64,000 nucleotides of DNA from Cyanobacteriota bacterium (GCA_026389315.1 JAPLIC010000067.1:1-64000), one strand, 5' to 3'; counted from the first letter of the stretch, positions 8,700 to 17,466 are shown. Numbers and translations: made by a program. Notes: generated by a model not told the origin, from the letters alone.

Positions 8700-9449
8700 T
8701 CATGCGAGGGGGGCCAAATCCGAAAAGCCAGCATTTCGAGCTGCCTTGCGAAGATCCTCCTTGAATACCGAGAAGCTTGGCATGTCAATTCGGCTGGGAT
8801 CGACCCTTCCCTCTCTGACCCAGTCGGCTTGCGTCTCAGCGGATGGGTGCAAGCCGCCACACAAAGGTGCAAGCTGGCCTTTGAGTGGATTTGAGCTGTT
8901 GTCATTTCCAGACTCATCCTCGAGAGAAGCGCAGCCTGAGTAAGCAGGGGTTCGTAGTGCGCAAATCAACCAAGCCTCAGACTTTGGGTTGGGCACCATG
9001 GGTACACCTGTTCTGAATTCAACCAACTCAAAGCCACGTCTCATGGACTCAACTTTGGCAAACCACTCTTTCTTGGCGTTGGTTCCGTCACTGTCTCTGA
9101 ATAAAATTGCAATGACTGGGATTCCAGCCTCCTCTGCAGAGAGCTTCTTGGCATACAGACCGAGACATTGGGCATTACTCACAAAGAATGCGTTTCCCTT
9201 CCCGTACTTCTGACCAGGCAGAAGGGTGGGACCTTTCTTGGCAAATGAAGACAGTTCACTTTTGGCAACATAGACAATGCAGTCTCCCCCTGTGTCGTGG
9301 GAGTCTATCAAACTATATGCGGTGTGATAACGTTCCAGCAGTTTGTCCACAATCAAGGCCATTGGCCCTGGCACAAAGTTCTCTCCATTCGATCCAACCT
9401 GAATCGCACCGAGGTCAGTCGCCCCCTCACCCGAAAGAACCAGCTTCAT
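8700..9449 (-). CDS. TOPRIM-like putative nuclease, partner of AAA ATPase
   Basis: A 249-residue protein with a TOPRIM-type signature: Glu8 in the first strand (LVLSGEGATDLG) and the Asp119-x-Asp121 pair after a hydrophobic strand (AILFRDSDG). This Glu plus DxD set binds Mg2+ in TOPRIM nucleases. A PKSEAWLI segment (about 155-162) recalls DUF4276-type proteins. Its ATG overlaps the stop of the upstream ATPase gene (ATGA), so the two are translationally coupled. An ATPase followed by a TOPRIM nuclease is the layout of PARIS-like and OLD-like defence systems. It is intact and less GC-rich than core genes. The function as a phage-triggered effector is inferred, not shown. Confidence 0.72.
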   Translation of the reverse strand: MKLVLSGEGATDLGAIQVGSNGENFVPGPMALIVDKLLERYHTAYSLIDSHDTGGDCIVYVAKSELSSFAKKGPTLLPGQKYGKGNAFFVSNAQCLGLYAKKLSAEEAGIPVIAILFRDSDGTNAKKEWFAKVESMRRGFELVEFRTGVPMVPNPKSEAWLICALRTPAYSGCASLEDESGNDNSSNPLKGQLAPLCGGLHPSAETQADWVREGRVDPSRIDMPSFSVFKEDLRKAARNAGFSDLAPLA

Positions 9450-10660
9450 GGCACGTCGTTGCTCAAGCTGGCTAAGGCCTCTTCAGTTAGACCTTCAATA
9501 TTCGAGTCAACATAAACTTCACCGGGTCCAAGAAAGTCAAGCTTTTCTCGCGCACTAGGCAGATCAAAAAGCCTCACCGAGCGAGTGGATCCGGAACCAT
9601 CTCTGAACAATAAAACGACAGACTCCTTGGCAACCGCGTCAGGAAGATAGTTGAGCACCAGAGGACTATGTGTTGTAACAATGGTCTGCCTCTTTGACTC
9701 CAACAAGTATTGAACCAGCTTCTGCATGATCTCGGGATTGATTCCGTTTTCGATTTCGTCAAAGAGAACACAGCTGTTGGTCACAGAAGTGGCGTCACGC
9801 ATCCTTCCTGAGCTTGTCTCTGCGAGAACTGCCAAGATCCGCAATAAGCCGTCATTGATCTGACGGGCTCCCGATTCGACTCGTACCGTATGACCAGGAT
9901 CCTTCTGATACTCCTCAACGATCCTGAGATCTTTCCAGCCGGATCGTAAAGAAGTTGAGCCGAGCTCAGCTAGGTGTGGATAAAACTCTTTGAGGGCTAA
10001 CATCAGTTCTTTCTTGGCATCAACAGGCAGACCGTGAATATAGGCACTCAAACGTTCACCTCCGTAACCAATATCCGAGCCATCCTTAGCGCGACGCCGC
10101 ATAGCCTGAGGTGACAAAAGATCAAGAGAGCGAAGATTTGCGGCCGCGGTTTTTACGATGTCGATCGCAGGATGAACATCCTTTGGGCTGATGAATGATA
10201 GGCTTGAGCCCTCATAGTTAATAGCACGTAGCGGGTATTCCACTGCAGCGCTGCCATGTCGAGGCGAAACAGCTAATTGGCCATCCTTCAGTCGCAGAAC
10301 CTGATGATCGTTATTAACAAGAATCGACTCAGCTGTGCAGCGGCACTCGGCTGTATTGAATGAGCCTCGCCAAGCAATAAAGCCCTCCTCCAGGTGCTCA
10401 ATCTGGAGCTCAAATGATATTAATCTCTTATTGAGCAGTCGACTGGTTAAATCAGATGCCGTCCACTCACGCTTTTCAAGCCACGTCATCACCTGTCCGT
10501 TTGCAAGGTGACCCACGAAGTCGAATGCTTGCAGGACCGTGGATTTGCCGGCGCCATTCAAGCCAACCAAGACTGTAAGAGCGCCCAGCCGGTGTGGTTT
10601 TGGCGGCAGCCTGAAATCGACAAGTGACTTAAAGTTATCAATCGCGAATGACTTGATCAT
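9446..10660 (-). CDS. AAA ATPase (AAA_15/AAA_21, OLD/SMC-like), candidate defence sensor
   Basis: A 404-residue ABC/SMC-type ATPase. It starts with the typical IKSFAIDNFKSL strand. Walker A GLNGAGKST lies at about 33-41, an ABC-like signature region (SGARQINDGLLRIL) at about 263-276, Walker B CVLFDEIENG at about 297-306, and the H-loop TTHSP at about 329-333. The middle 200 residues are a lineage-specific insert. The ATG at 10660 is preferred over the TTG at 10714 because the conserved strand starts there. The stop overlaps the TOPRIM-like gene start. Such ATPases act as sensors or regulators in PARIS, Septu, retron and OLD systems; the exact type here is not established. Confidence 0.82.
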   Translation of the reverse strand: MIKSFAIDNFKSLVDFRLPPKPHRLGALTVLVGLNGAGKSTVLQAFDFVGHLANGQVMTWLEKREWTASDLTSRLLNKRLISFELQIEHLEEGFIAWRGSFNTAECRCTAESILVNNDHQVLRLKDGQLAVSPRHGSAAVEYPLRAINYEGSSLSFISPKDVHPAIDIVKTAAANLRSLDLLSPQAMRRRAKDGSDIGYGGERLSAYIHGLPVDAKKELMLALKEFYPHLAELGSTSLRSGWKDLRIVEEYQKDPGHTVRVESGARQINDGLLRILAVLAETSSGRMRDATSVTNSCVLFDEIENGINPEIMQKLVQYLLESKRQTIVTTHSPLVLNYLPDAVAKESVVLLFRDGSGSTRSVRLFDLPSAREKLDFLGPGEVYVDSNIEGLTEEALASLSNDVP

Positions 10661-10766
10661 GGCTTTTTTGATCCGCTGCAGAGAAAAAGTGTCATGTGCT
10701 TTATTGGCAACCAATGAAAAGCCTGGTTCACTTTATCATTGTGTCCAGCGATGGAGTAGAAACGCA

Positions 10767-11108
10767 TCAGCCCACCCGATACACCTTCATCACCTCATCT
10801 CCAAGGTGGTTGATCACCTTCACCGCAATCCGACCCGTTGAGGGCTTGGCAAAGGGCACGGATATATCGCTGTTGAGAGACTCCCAGGCTTCAAGGTCGA
10901 TCTCAGCCTTGAGCGAGGTCTTCAAGCTCTTATAGGGGTCGTTCTGGCCGAGGAAGTAGGCCTGGCGCACGAAGAAGCTCTCGCCGTTGTAGTCGCTGTC
11001 GATGAACCAGCAAGCGATGTTATCGGGCTCGTCGCTGCGGACTTCGCCAGTGGAGGGGTGGCACACGGCCAAGCGGGGGTGACCATTAGCCTCGATAACA
11101 ATTGTTTT
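10767..11108 (-). pseudogene. C-terminal fragment of a type III restriction-modification methyltransferase (Mod)
   Basis: About 112 residues match the end of large type III Mod adenine methyltransferases: STGEVRSDEPDNIACWFIDS, DYNGESFFVRQAYFLG, LKAEIDLEAWESLNSD and GRIAVKVINHLGDEVMKVYR. The catalytic DPPY and AdoMet motifs are missing. The fragment begins at the very end of the HNH gene, whose last codons it overlaps in another frame, so the HNH sequence has replaced most of the methyltransferase gene. No function is expected. Confidence 0.72.
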
Positions 11109-11937
11109 GGTGCCACTCCAGAAACAAAGGATCCGGCCTGTTGCTGACTTGATCGGGGATTGATACCAACTTTTTGCCATGGAGCGCGTAGTACTCACGG
11201 CCGTTTGAGAATTCTTCCCTGATTCGCCTACTCACTTCAACGTGGAATTCCTTCGTCAGGGTTAAATATCCATTATCAAATAGCGTATGCAGATCAGATC
11301 TCATAAGAATCCCATTCGATACCTTGTGGGGCCCATTTTCAGAATAAGGCTGAATATGCGCAGCCTCAAGAACGGGCAGCATCTTCTCGCCTGTAATGGC
11401 ACAACGACGAGAGTATTCATCCAAAACCATAATACGAAAACCTCCTTGGCCAAGCCTTGGCCTGATGGTGAGATCCTTGCCGAACCTGCCGCCAACAGGC
11501 TCACTGAGCTCATGATCAGATTGGGCCATCTGAGAGAAGAATGGTTGAGCCTGCTCGAAAAGCCTCAATCCTTCACTACCAGGGAGAATCTCAAAACTTT
11601 TCCCTGTCACGATATTGGATGGCCAGTCGCGGGGAGGATCGATATACATGGCTTCTTCCAAATAAAAGGGTTGGGTAAGTATTGTGCAGCCAATAATGGG
11701 ATTAAACTCTTGATCGCGGCGCAGGTTGCCTATCTTCTGGCGGAACAACGTAAGGCTTGGCATTCCGTTTGCTTCTCCAAATGCCTTCCAGGCAAGATCT
11801 AGCGGCAGTGTAGAGTGTCTGACAAAGAATGCACCTCCCACGATCTTGTTTTCTGGGTATTTGGATTTGAACAAAAAGAGCTCGCTTGCTTCGAGAATTT
11901 TGAATTGGGTTGTTGCCCGAGGCCGCCAAAAATTCAT
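11086..11937 (-). CDS. HNH endonuclease (HNH_2 type), probably 5'-truncated
   Basis: A 283-residue protein of the bacterial HNH_2 restriction-like endonuclease family. The N-terminal half is the family's conserved non-catalytic domain (VGGAFFVRHSTLPLDLAWKA; RPRLGQGGFRIMV near 159). The HNH core is at 178-222: RRCAITGE, AAHIQPYSENGPH, NGILMRSDLHTLFD, with His194, Asn208 and His217 as likely metal/catalytic residues. As I recall the family, members usually have about 25 more residues before the NFW motif. Here the frame opens directly into Res-derived sequence, so the 5' end was probably lost at a recombination junction near 11950. The catalytic domain is intact; activity is uncertain. It may restrict foreign or modified DNA. 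Confidence 0.78.
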   Translation of the reverse strand: MNFWRPRATTQFKILEASELFLFKSKYPENKIVGGAFFVRHSTLPLDLAWKAFGEANGMPSLTLFRQKIGNLRRDQEFNPIIGCTILTQPFYLEEAMYIDPPRDWPSNIVTGKSFEILPGSEGLRLFEQAQPFFSQMAQSDHELSEPVGGRFGKDLTIRPRLGQGGFRIMVLDEYSRRCAITGEKMLPVLEAAHIQPYSENGPHKVSNGILMRSDLHTLFDNGYLTLTKEFHVEVSRRIREEFSNGREYYALHGKKLVSIPDQVSNRPDPLFLEWHQNNCYRG

Positions 11938-12428
11938 CTCTTCGGCATTTTGGGTTCATTCATCTTCCTTAAGCCAGCATAGTAAAACCTGCTCTCCGGC
12001 GCCACCTCCGTCAGCCAGATCGCAGTCTCCGCCGCTTCGATCTGGCACCAGAAGGGCCGGATGCCCTGGAACTCGTGATGGCGCCAGTGCTTCAACAGCC
12101 GCGCCGTTTCCGGCGTCACCTTCCACTGGCTCTCGGGCGCCTGCCGCCATTCCTCCACCAGGATGCGGATCGAGTCGATTTGCTGGGTGACCTCGTATTG
12201 CTGCTTCTCATCGGAGAGCTCCTCGGCGCCGATCGCCAGGGACCTCTGCTGCACTTGCTCACCCTTGCCGCCTCGCTTCTTTGGTTGGGGGATGGGCGTG
12301 ATCAACCGCGACTCCCGCCGCCCCGCCACGCTCTCCTCCGTCGGGATGCCGTCGACCAGCTCCCAGTGCTGGGTGGGGCGCTCGTAGGGCGAGTTGAGAA
12401 TAGGGTCGTTGAAAAACCGTTCGCTCAT
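11934..12428 (-). pseudogene. N-terminal fragment of a type III restriction enzyme (Res)
   Basis: These 164 residues match the beginning of type III Res helicase-nucleases: FFNDPILNSPYERP, HWEL, RRESRLITPIPQPKK, and WKVTPETARLLKHWRHHEF followed by IRPFWCQIEAAETAIWLTE, the segment just before the helicase Walker A. The homology stops there and the frame ends at 11934 in the start of the HNH gene. All ATPase and nuclease motifs are missing. Together with the Mod end at 10767-11108 this shows that a type III R-M locus once stood here. Confidence 0.8.
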
Positions 12429-12578
12429 GGAGCGATCCCAGAAAGCAGCCGCACTGGGGCCATGGCGGTGGGTGGATCAAGAACGCACCAGCTTGTTTTA
12501 CTGCATGGCTGAACATTTTGCCGCTGTCGCTGGCGGACCCATGGCTTTTGGGTCAGGCCTTATGCGGTTTTTGCATAC
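12429..12578. other. Spacer between Res and nucleotidyltransferase remnants
   Basis: No gene, repeat or regulatory site is recognised in this 150-bp stretch. Confidence 0.4.
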
Positions 12579-12839
12579 TTATTCAGGGGTGTGGCGATAG
12601 AAAACCTGCCCCACCCGCTCGATGGGATCCAGCAGGGGCGGGTGGCTGAGATCGCTATGGCGTGAGAGGTCGATCATCCAGGGAAGCAGCAGATCGTCGA
12701 GCTCGGTATCAATCTGCGCCATGGTGCGCGAGCTGATCGCGGCTCCAACCAGGGTGAGATCGATGTCGGAGGCGTGGCGCTGGCTGCGCTTCGGGCAAGC
12801 CATAGCGCCCCGCTGGCTAGGGCAGGTGGGTAGTCATCA
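12579..12839 (-). pseudogene. MNT-type nucleotidyltransferase remnant
   Basis: The frame from 12803 encodes ASDIDLTLVGAAIS, TELDDLLLPWMIDLS and IERVGQVFY. This is the second half of small MNT nucleotidyltransferases, the AMPylating antitoxins of HEPN toxins, and keeps the two catalytic Asp of SDID. The preceding glycine loop, normally ALYGSRA, is readable only in another frame near 12800-12825 (YGLPEA), so a frameshift has split the domain. No HEPN toxin is seen nearby. Confidence 0.6.
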
Positions 12840-12891
12840 TCGCGTGACTGAGCCCCCGCCTCTAGGCCAGCGGGCACCTGTTTTTTGAGGA

Positions 12892-12963
<72 letters not shown>

Positions 12964-12974
12964 ATGTGGAAAGG

Positions 12975-13056
12975 TGGGCCGGGTTGGATTTGAACCAACG
13001 TAGGCAGAGCCAGCGGATTTACAGTCCGCCCCCATTAACCACTCGGGCACCGACCC
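12975..13056 (-). tRNA. tRNA-Tyr(GUA)
   Basis: A class II tRNA with a long variable arm on the minus strand. The acceptor pairs GGGTCGG with CCGGCCC (one G-U), the anticodon loop contains CTGTAAA (anticodon GTA), and the T-loop reads GTTCAAATC. It lies 11 bp from the tRNA-Thr gene, so the two are probably cotranscribed, Tyr first. Confidence 0.97.
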
Positions 13057-13101
13057 GAACCACACCCCCAAAATTTACCAGCCCGCCTGTCCCCTGCCCC
13101 C

Positions 13102-13542
13102 ATGCGCCTGCTCGTGCTTCACGGTCCCAACCTCAACCTGCTGGGCCAACGGGAGCCCGGCCTCTACGGCAGCCGCAGCCTCGACCAGATCAACTCCGAC
13201 CTGACGGCCCGGGCCCGGGCCCTGGGGGCTGAGCTGGAGTGCTTCCAGAGCAACCACGAGGGGGCCCTGGTCGATCGCATCCAGGCGGCCCGGGGCCAAT
13301 GCGGGGGCCTGCTGATCAATGCCGGCGCCTACACCCACACCTCCATCGCCCTGCGGGACGCCCTGCTGGCGGTGGATATCCCGTTTGTGGAGGTGCACCT
13401 CAGCAACGTCCATGCCCGCGAGCCCTTTCGCCACCACTCCTATCTGGCCGACAAGGCCCTGGGGGTGATCTGCGGCTTCGGGCCCGCCAGCTACAACCTG
13501 GCCCTCGAGGGGCTGGTGGATCACCTGCGGGCCTCGTCATGA
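13102..13542 (+). CDS. aroQ: 3-dehydroquinate dehydratase, type II
   Basis: A cytosolic shikimate-pathway enzyme converting 3-dehydroquinate to 3-dehydroshikimate. All signature motifs are present in 146 residues, the normal length: HGPNLNLLG near the start followed by the catalytic-Tyr loop REPGLYG, the FQSNHEG strand, [12 protein letters not shown], and [15 protein letters not shown] with the catalytic His and the active-site lid. Its stop overlaps the ATG of miaE (ATGA), so the pair is translationally coupled, an arrangement I also associate with other picocyanobacteria. Confidence 0.97.
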   Translation: MRLLVLHGPNLNLLGQREPGLYGSRSLDQINSDLTARARALGAELECFQSNHEGALVDRIQAARGQCGGLLINAGAYTHTSIALRDALLAVDIPFVEVHLSNVHAREPFRHHSYLADKALGVICGFGPASYNLALEGLVDHLRASS

Positions 13543-14144
13543 CCCGAAGCGGGACCGCGCCGGAACGGGTCAAGTGGTTGGCGGCCCCCACGCAATCCGC
13601 CTGGCTGGAGCAGGCCCTGGCCCACCCCGACACCGTGCTGATCGACCACGCCCACTGCGAGCGCAAGGCGGCCGGTGCCGCTTTGCAGCTGATGTTTCGC
13701 TACCCCTCCGATGGCGAGCTGGCCGCGGTGCTCAGCCCCCTGGCCCGCGAAGAGCTGGAGCATTTCGAGTTGGTGCAGCGCCTGCTGATCCGCCGCCAGA
13801 TTCCGCTGCGGCCCCTGGCCGCCCCGCCCTACGGCGCCGGCCTGGCCCGCCTGGTGCGGCGCCAAGAACCCCAGCGGCTGCTGGACAGCCTGCTTGTCGC
13901 CGGCCTGATCGAGGCCCGCAGCCACGAACGCATGGCCCTGCTGGCAGCCCACAGCCCCGACCCGGACTTGGCAACCCTCTACGGCAACCTGCTGGCCAGC
14001 GAGGCCCGCCATTTCGGGCTGTACTGGGTGCTGGCCGAGCGGCGCTTTCCCCGCCCCCAACTCATCAACCGGCTCGAGGAGCTGGCCCGGGACGAGGCCG
14101 CATTGCTGGCCAATCTGCACTCGCAGCCACGCATGCACAGCTGA
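13539..14144 (+). CDS. miaE: tRNA-(ms2io6A37) hydroxylase MiaE-like
   Basis: A 201-residue non-haem di-iron monooxygenase that hydroxylates the isopentenyl side chain of ms2i6A37 in tRNA. Ferritin-like helices carry the diiron ligands: a [11 protein letters not shown] segment with Glu, [11 protein letters not shown] (ExxH), SHERMALL, and [13 protein letters not shown] (ExxH). It begins inside the aroQ stop codon. The frame is open far upstream, but the overlapping ATG at 13539 is where homology begins. Confidence 0.92.
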   Translation: MTRSGTAPERVKWLAAPTQSAWLEQALAHPDTVLIDHAHCERKAAGAALQLMFRYPSDGELAAVLSPLAREELEHFELVQRLLIRRQIPLRPLAAPPYGAGLARLVRRQEPQRLLDSLLVAGLIEARSHERMALLAAHSPDPDLATLYGNLLASEARHFGLYWVLAERRFPRPQLINRLEELARDEAALLANLHSQPRMHS

Positions 14145-14192
14145 GAGCGGGCGGCGGGGTTGGGCGCAAGGTCCCTGCGCGGGCCAACAAAA

Positions 14193-14768
14193 TCAGACGC
14201 TGATCAGCTGCTCGCCCAGCAGCTCGTCGAGCAGCGGGAAGTTCTGGGCGATGGCATCACCGGTGAAGTTCGCCACCCAGCCGTCTGGATTGGCGAAAAA
14301 GCGCAGGGCGCAGAACTGGGGCTCGGGACCCATGTCAAACCAATGGCGGGTGCCGGCCGGCACCGCAATCCAGTCGTTGCGCTCGCACAACACCTGCAGC
14401 ACCTCCTCGCCGACATGCAGGCAGAACAGCCCCCGCCCCTCGACAAAAAAGCGCACCTCGTCCTCGCTGTGGGTGTGCTCGGCCAGAAACTTCTGCCGCA
14501 GGCTGGCCCGATCGGGGTGGTCCGGCGCCAACCGGATCGCATCCACCGTGGGGTAGTTGCCGTTTGCCTGCACCCGGGCAATCTCGGGCCCGTAGGCCGC
14601 CAAAATCGCCTCCTGGTCGGCCTCGGCCGGCAGATCCAGGGCCGCCGACCAGCGCTCGAAGCGGATGCCGCGGCCGGCCAGTTCCGTCTGGATTTGGCCG
14701 GCATCCGCCGTGCGCATGGCGGGGGCTGGCGGCTGGCCCGCCGCGGGATGGATCACAAGCAGGCTCAT
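14193..14768 (-). CDS. mtnD: Acireductone dioxygenase (ARD)
   Basis: A cupin-fold metal dioxygenase of the methionine salvage pathway, acting on acireductone to give the keto-acid precursor of methionine plus formate (Fe form). The metal ligands His98, His100 and Glu104 (EHTHSEDEVRFF) and His142 (GTRHWFDMG) are present. Length (191 residues) is normal. It converges on miaE and diverges from cobI. No other methionine-salvage gene is seen in the window, so it stands alone. Confidence 0.95.
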   Translation of the reverse strand: MSLLVIHPAAGQPPAPAMRTADAGQIQTELAGRGIRFERWSAALDLPAEADQEAILAAYGPEIARVQANGNYPTVDAIRLAPDHPDRASLRQKFLAEHTHSEDEVRFFVEGRGLFCLHVGEEVLQVLCERNDWIAVPAGTRHWFDMGPEPQFCALRFFANPDGWVANFTGDAIAQNFPLLDELLGEQLISV

Positions 14769-14884
14769 GGCAGCAGGGGCGAGAGGGCGACGGGGGCTGG
14801 GGGCTGGGGCGAGGGAGCCCCCTCGGCCCTGGGAGATGCCCAGCCTAGAAAGGGTGGCAGCAACTGGCCTTCGCCATCAACCGC

Positions 14885-15637
14885 TTGCCTGTGCCAGCTG
14901 AAGCGACCAGCCCTGGCCTCACCCTGGTGGGGGTGGGTCCGGGCGATCCCGATCTGCTCACCGTCGCTGCGGTGCGGGCCATCGCCGCCGCCGACACCGT
15001 CGCTTACCCGGTGGCCCGTCAGGGCGCCGAGGGCATGGCCGCCACGATTGCCAAGCCCTGGTTGCACGACCACCAGCGGCACCTGCCCCTGCTGTTGCCG
15101 ATGGTGGCAGAACCCGCCAGCCTGCAAGCGGCCTGGGCCCTAGCCGCCGATCGCATCGCCGCCGAACGGGCCGCAGGTCGGCGGGTGGTGCTGCTCTGCG
15201 AGGGCGATGTCTCCCTCTTCGCCAGTGCCAGCTATGTGCTGCTCGCCCTGCAGCAACGCCATCCCGCCCTGGAGGTGCGCCTGATCCCCGGAATCACCTC
15301 CGTGGCGGCAGCTGCCGCCGCCGCCGCCTGGCCCCTGGCCCTGCAACGCCAGGGCCTGCTGCTGCTGCCAACCCCAGACACCGCCGCCGAACTGGACCAA
15401 CTGCTGGCCCAGGCGGCCAGCGGCGGCTGGGTGCTGGCCCTGCTCAAGTTGGGCCGTCGCTGGACCTGGGTGCGGCCGTTGTTGGAGCAGCGGGGCCTGC
15501 TGGACCAGGCCCTGTTCGCCATGCGGGTCGGTTGGCCCGACCAACAGCTCCAGCCGGCAGCCGAGGTGGCGGCCCAAGAGGCCCCCTACTTCTCCCTGTT
15601 GCTCATCCGCCAGGGCTGGCCCGCAGTGCTGCCATGA
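14885..15637 (+). CDS. cobI: Precorrin-2 C20-methyltransferase
   Basis: An AdoMet-dependent tetrapyrrole methylase of the corrin ring (cobalamin) pathway. The N-terminal GVGPGDPDLLT motif, the PVARQGAEG segment typical of CobI/CbiL, the VVLLCEGDVSLFASA strand and the PGITSVAAAAA loop define the fold. At 250 residues it is full length. The start is TTG at 14885 or GTG at 14891. The stop overlaps the ATG of the following membrane protein. cobM, for a later step, is at 47669-48442. Confidence 0.94.
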   Translation: MPVPAEATSPGLTLVGVGPGDPDLLTVAAVRAIAAADTVAYPVARQGAEGMAATIAKPWLHDHQRHLPLLLPMVAEPASLQAAWALAADRIAAERAAGRRVVLLCEGDVSLFASASYVLLALQQRHPALEVRLIPGITSVAAAAAAAAWPLALQRQGLLLLPTPDTAAELDQLLAQAASGGWVLALLKLGRRWTWVRPLLEQRGLLDQALFAMRVGWPDQQLQPAAEVAAQEAPYFSLLLIRQGWPAVLP

Positions 15638-16356
15638 CCCCGCTTCTGCCCCCACCCTTGGCGCCCCAACCCCTTTCGGTCCTGCAGTGGCTCTCGCTGC
15701 TCCATCCCCTGCTGATGGTGCTGTTCGTCTATCCCGTCATCGGCGCCACCATCCGCATCGGCATCCACGTGCGGGAGCGGCGCTTGGGTCAATACCCCCT
15801 GCCGGCCACGGTGGGCCCCGAACACATCGACCACGGCCGCTGGCTGACCACCGCCATGGTGCTGGCGGTGCTGCTCGCCCTGGGCTGGTCCTTCCTCCAC
15901 GCCGGTGCCACAGGCACAGGTGCCACAGTCACAGGTGCCACGGGCACAGGTGCCTATGGCACGGTCCCAGGAGCCGACTGGCCCCAGCGGCCCCTGGCCC
16001 TGGCCCTCGGGGCCGCCGCGGCCCTGGCCTCCTGCCTGGCCCTCTGGCGGGTCAAACGGCCCTGGTTGCGGGCCTGCTTCGCCCTCACCTGCTGGCTGGC
16101 CCTGCTGGGGCTCGGACTCCAGCCGGAGGTGCCCCGCTGGAGCGACAACCCCCTGGATTGGACCTTCTGGCGCTCCCACTTCTGGGGCGGATGGCTGCTC
16201 TGCGGACTGTTGCTCTTTGCCATGGCGGCAGCCCCGGAAATCCGCAGCAAGCCGCTCCTGCGCCGCCTGCACCTGGCGGCCAATGTGCTTGTCGCCCTGT
16301 TGATGGCGGTGCAAGCCATCACCGGTTGCCGTGATCTGCTGCTACTCAACCCCTGA
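15634..16356 (+). CDS. DUF4079 family membrane protein
   Basis: A 240-residue integral membrane protein with about five or six hydrophobic helices, resembling cyanobacterial DUF4079 proteins (HPLLMVLFVYPVIGATIRIG near the start; LHLAANVLVALLMAVQAITG at the end). It is coupled to cobI by an ATGA overlap. After the third helix there is a low-complexity loop with repeated GATGTG units, encoded by an imperfect 12-bp repeat at about 15903-15960. Function is unknown. Confidence 0.75.
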   Translation: MTPLLPPPLAPQPLSVLQWLSLLHPLLMVLFVYPVIGATIRIGIHVRERRLGQYPLPATVGPEHIDHGRWLTTAMVLAVLLALGWSFLHAGATGTGATVTGATGTGAYGTVPGADWPQRPLALALGAAAALASCLALWRVKRPWLRACFALTCWLALLGLGLQPEVPRWSDNPLDWTFWRSHFWGGWLLCGLLLFAMAAAPEIRSKPLLRRLHLAANVLVALLMAVQAITGCRDLLLLNP

Positions 16357-17437
16357 TTCCGCGTCCCCCCCTCAAAATGGCGCGACCATCCCCCTGCGCC
16401 AGCCCTTTTTGAGCCTGCTTTCGATCCCCACCGTCTGGCAGGCCAGTGGCGCCAACCCCGGTGGTTTGCCCCTGCTGACCCTGCCCCAGACCCACATCTG
16501 CAACGATCCGGTTCAGTTCGCCGAGGGGCTCCAAACCCTGCTGCCGGTGCGCAGCTGCGATGCCCTCCACAAGAAGCAGCCTTTTCGGGTGATCAGCGCG
16601 GGGCTGCGAATCGGCGACCTCACCGTGATCAGCAACTGGGGCAGTGGCCTTTGTGGCCGGGTTGAGGGCATGGACGATGCCCAGCTGATCGTCCCCTACC
16701 AGGGGGTCGGACACTTTGATCTCAGCGGAAGGCGACTGGAAAATCGGTCCGGTTCAACGCTGCTGTATCTGCCAGGCGGAGACTGGCAAGTCAGCAGCAA
16801 TGTGCTGGCCGGTGTGGTGCTGCGCTTACCCCGCAACGCCATTGCCAAGGTGCGGCAGGGGATGGCGGGCCCGGCGGCCCCCAGGGAGCTGCCTGTACTC
16901 CTGGAGTCCCCCAAGCTTGTGCAATACCACCAATCGCAGCAAGCGGGCCTGTTCCCCAGCCTTTACGGCGCCTTGGCCCTCCTCAACTCGACCGTCGTGG
17001 CCAGCGGCAGCCTGCCCGCGAGCCTGCGGCTCGATGACCTGCTGCTGCGGCTCGTGGGGCTCTTGCTTGGGCCCCTGCCCAACGAACCACCACCGCGCCC
17101 CTGCGCTGGGGGCGAACCCATCGAAGCCCTGATCGAGTGGATTGGCGCCAACTGCCATCGCCCCCTCAGCCTCAGCGATCTGGAAAGCCAATCCCATTAC
17201 TCCCGCCGCAGCCTCCAGTACGCCTTCCGCCAACGCTTTGGCTGCGGGCCGATGCAATACATCCGCCGGCAACGGCTGGCGCTCGCCAAGCAACGCTTGC
17301 TCGCCCCCCTGCCCGGAACCACCGTGACCTCGGTGGCCCAAGACTGCGGTTACCTCAGCGTCGCCAGCTTCCGCCGCGACTATCAACAGCGCTTCGGGGA
17401 GCCCCCTTCTGGTGCACTGCGGCGCCTGCGGCCTTGA
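16331..17437 (+). CDS. AraC-family transcriptional regulator
   Basis: A regulator of up to 368 residues with a C-terminal AraC/XylS DNA-binding domain (about 270-365): a first HTH (SLSDLESQSHYSRRSLQYAF), RFGCGPMQYIRRQRL, and a second HTH (SVAQDCGYLSVASFRRDYQQ) ending in the RFGEPPS motif. The N-terminal part is a sensor of the AraC-binding-like type with no clear ligand. The GTG at 16331 overlaps the preceding gene by 26 bp; a downstream TTG near 16408 is also possible, so the start is uncertain. The target is unknown. Confidence 0.88.
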   Translation: MICCYSTPDSASPPQNGATIPLRQPFLSLLSIPTVWQASGANPGGLPLLTLPQTHICNDPVQFAEGLQTLLPVRSCDALHKKQPFRVISAGLRIGDLTVISNWGSGLCGRVEGMDDAQLIVPYQGVGHFDLSGRRLENRSGSTLLYLPGGDWQVSSNVLAGVVLRLPRNAIAKVRQGMAGPAAPRELPVLLESPKLVQYHQSQQAGLFPSLYGALALLNSTVVASGSLPASLRLDDLLLRLVGLLLGPLPNEPPPRPCAGGEPIEALIEWIGANCHRPLSLSDLESQSHYSRRSLQYAFRQRFGCGPMQYIRRQRLALAKQRLLAPLPGTTVTSVAQDCGYLSVASFRRDYQQRFGEPPSGALRRLRP

Positions 17438-17466
17438 CCCCCCCTCCCCAGCGCTCCTTGCCCCAC

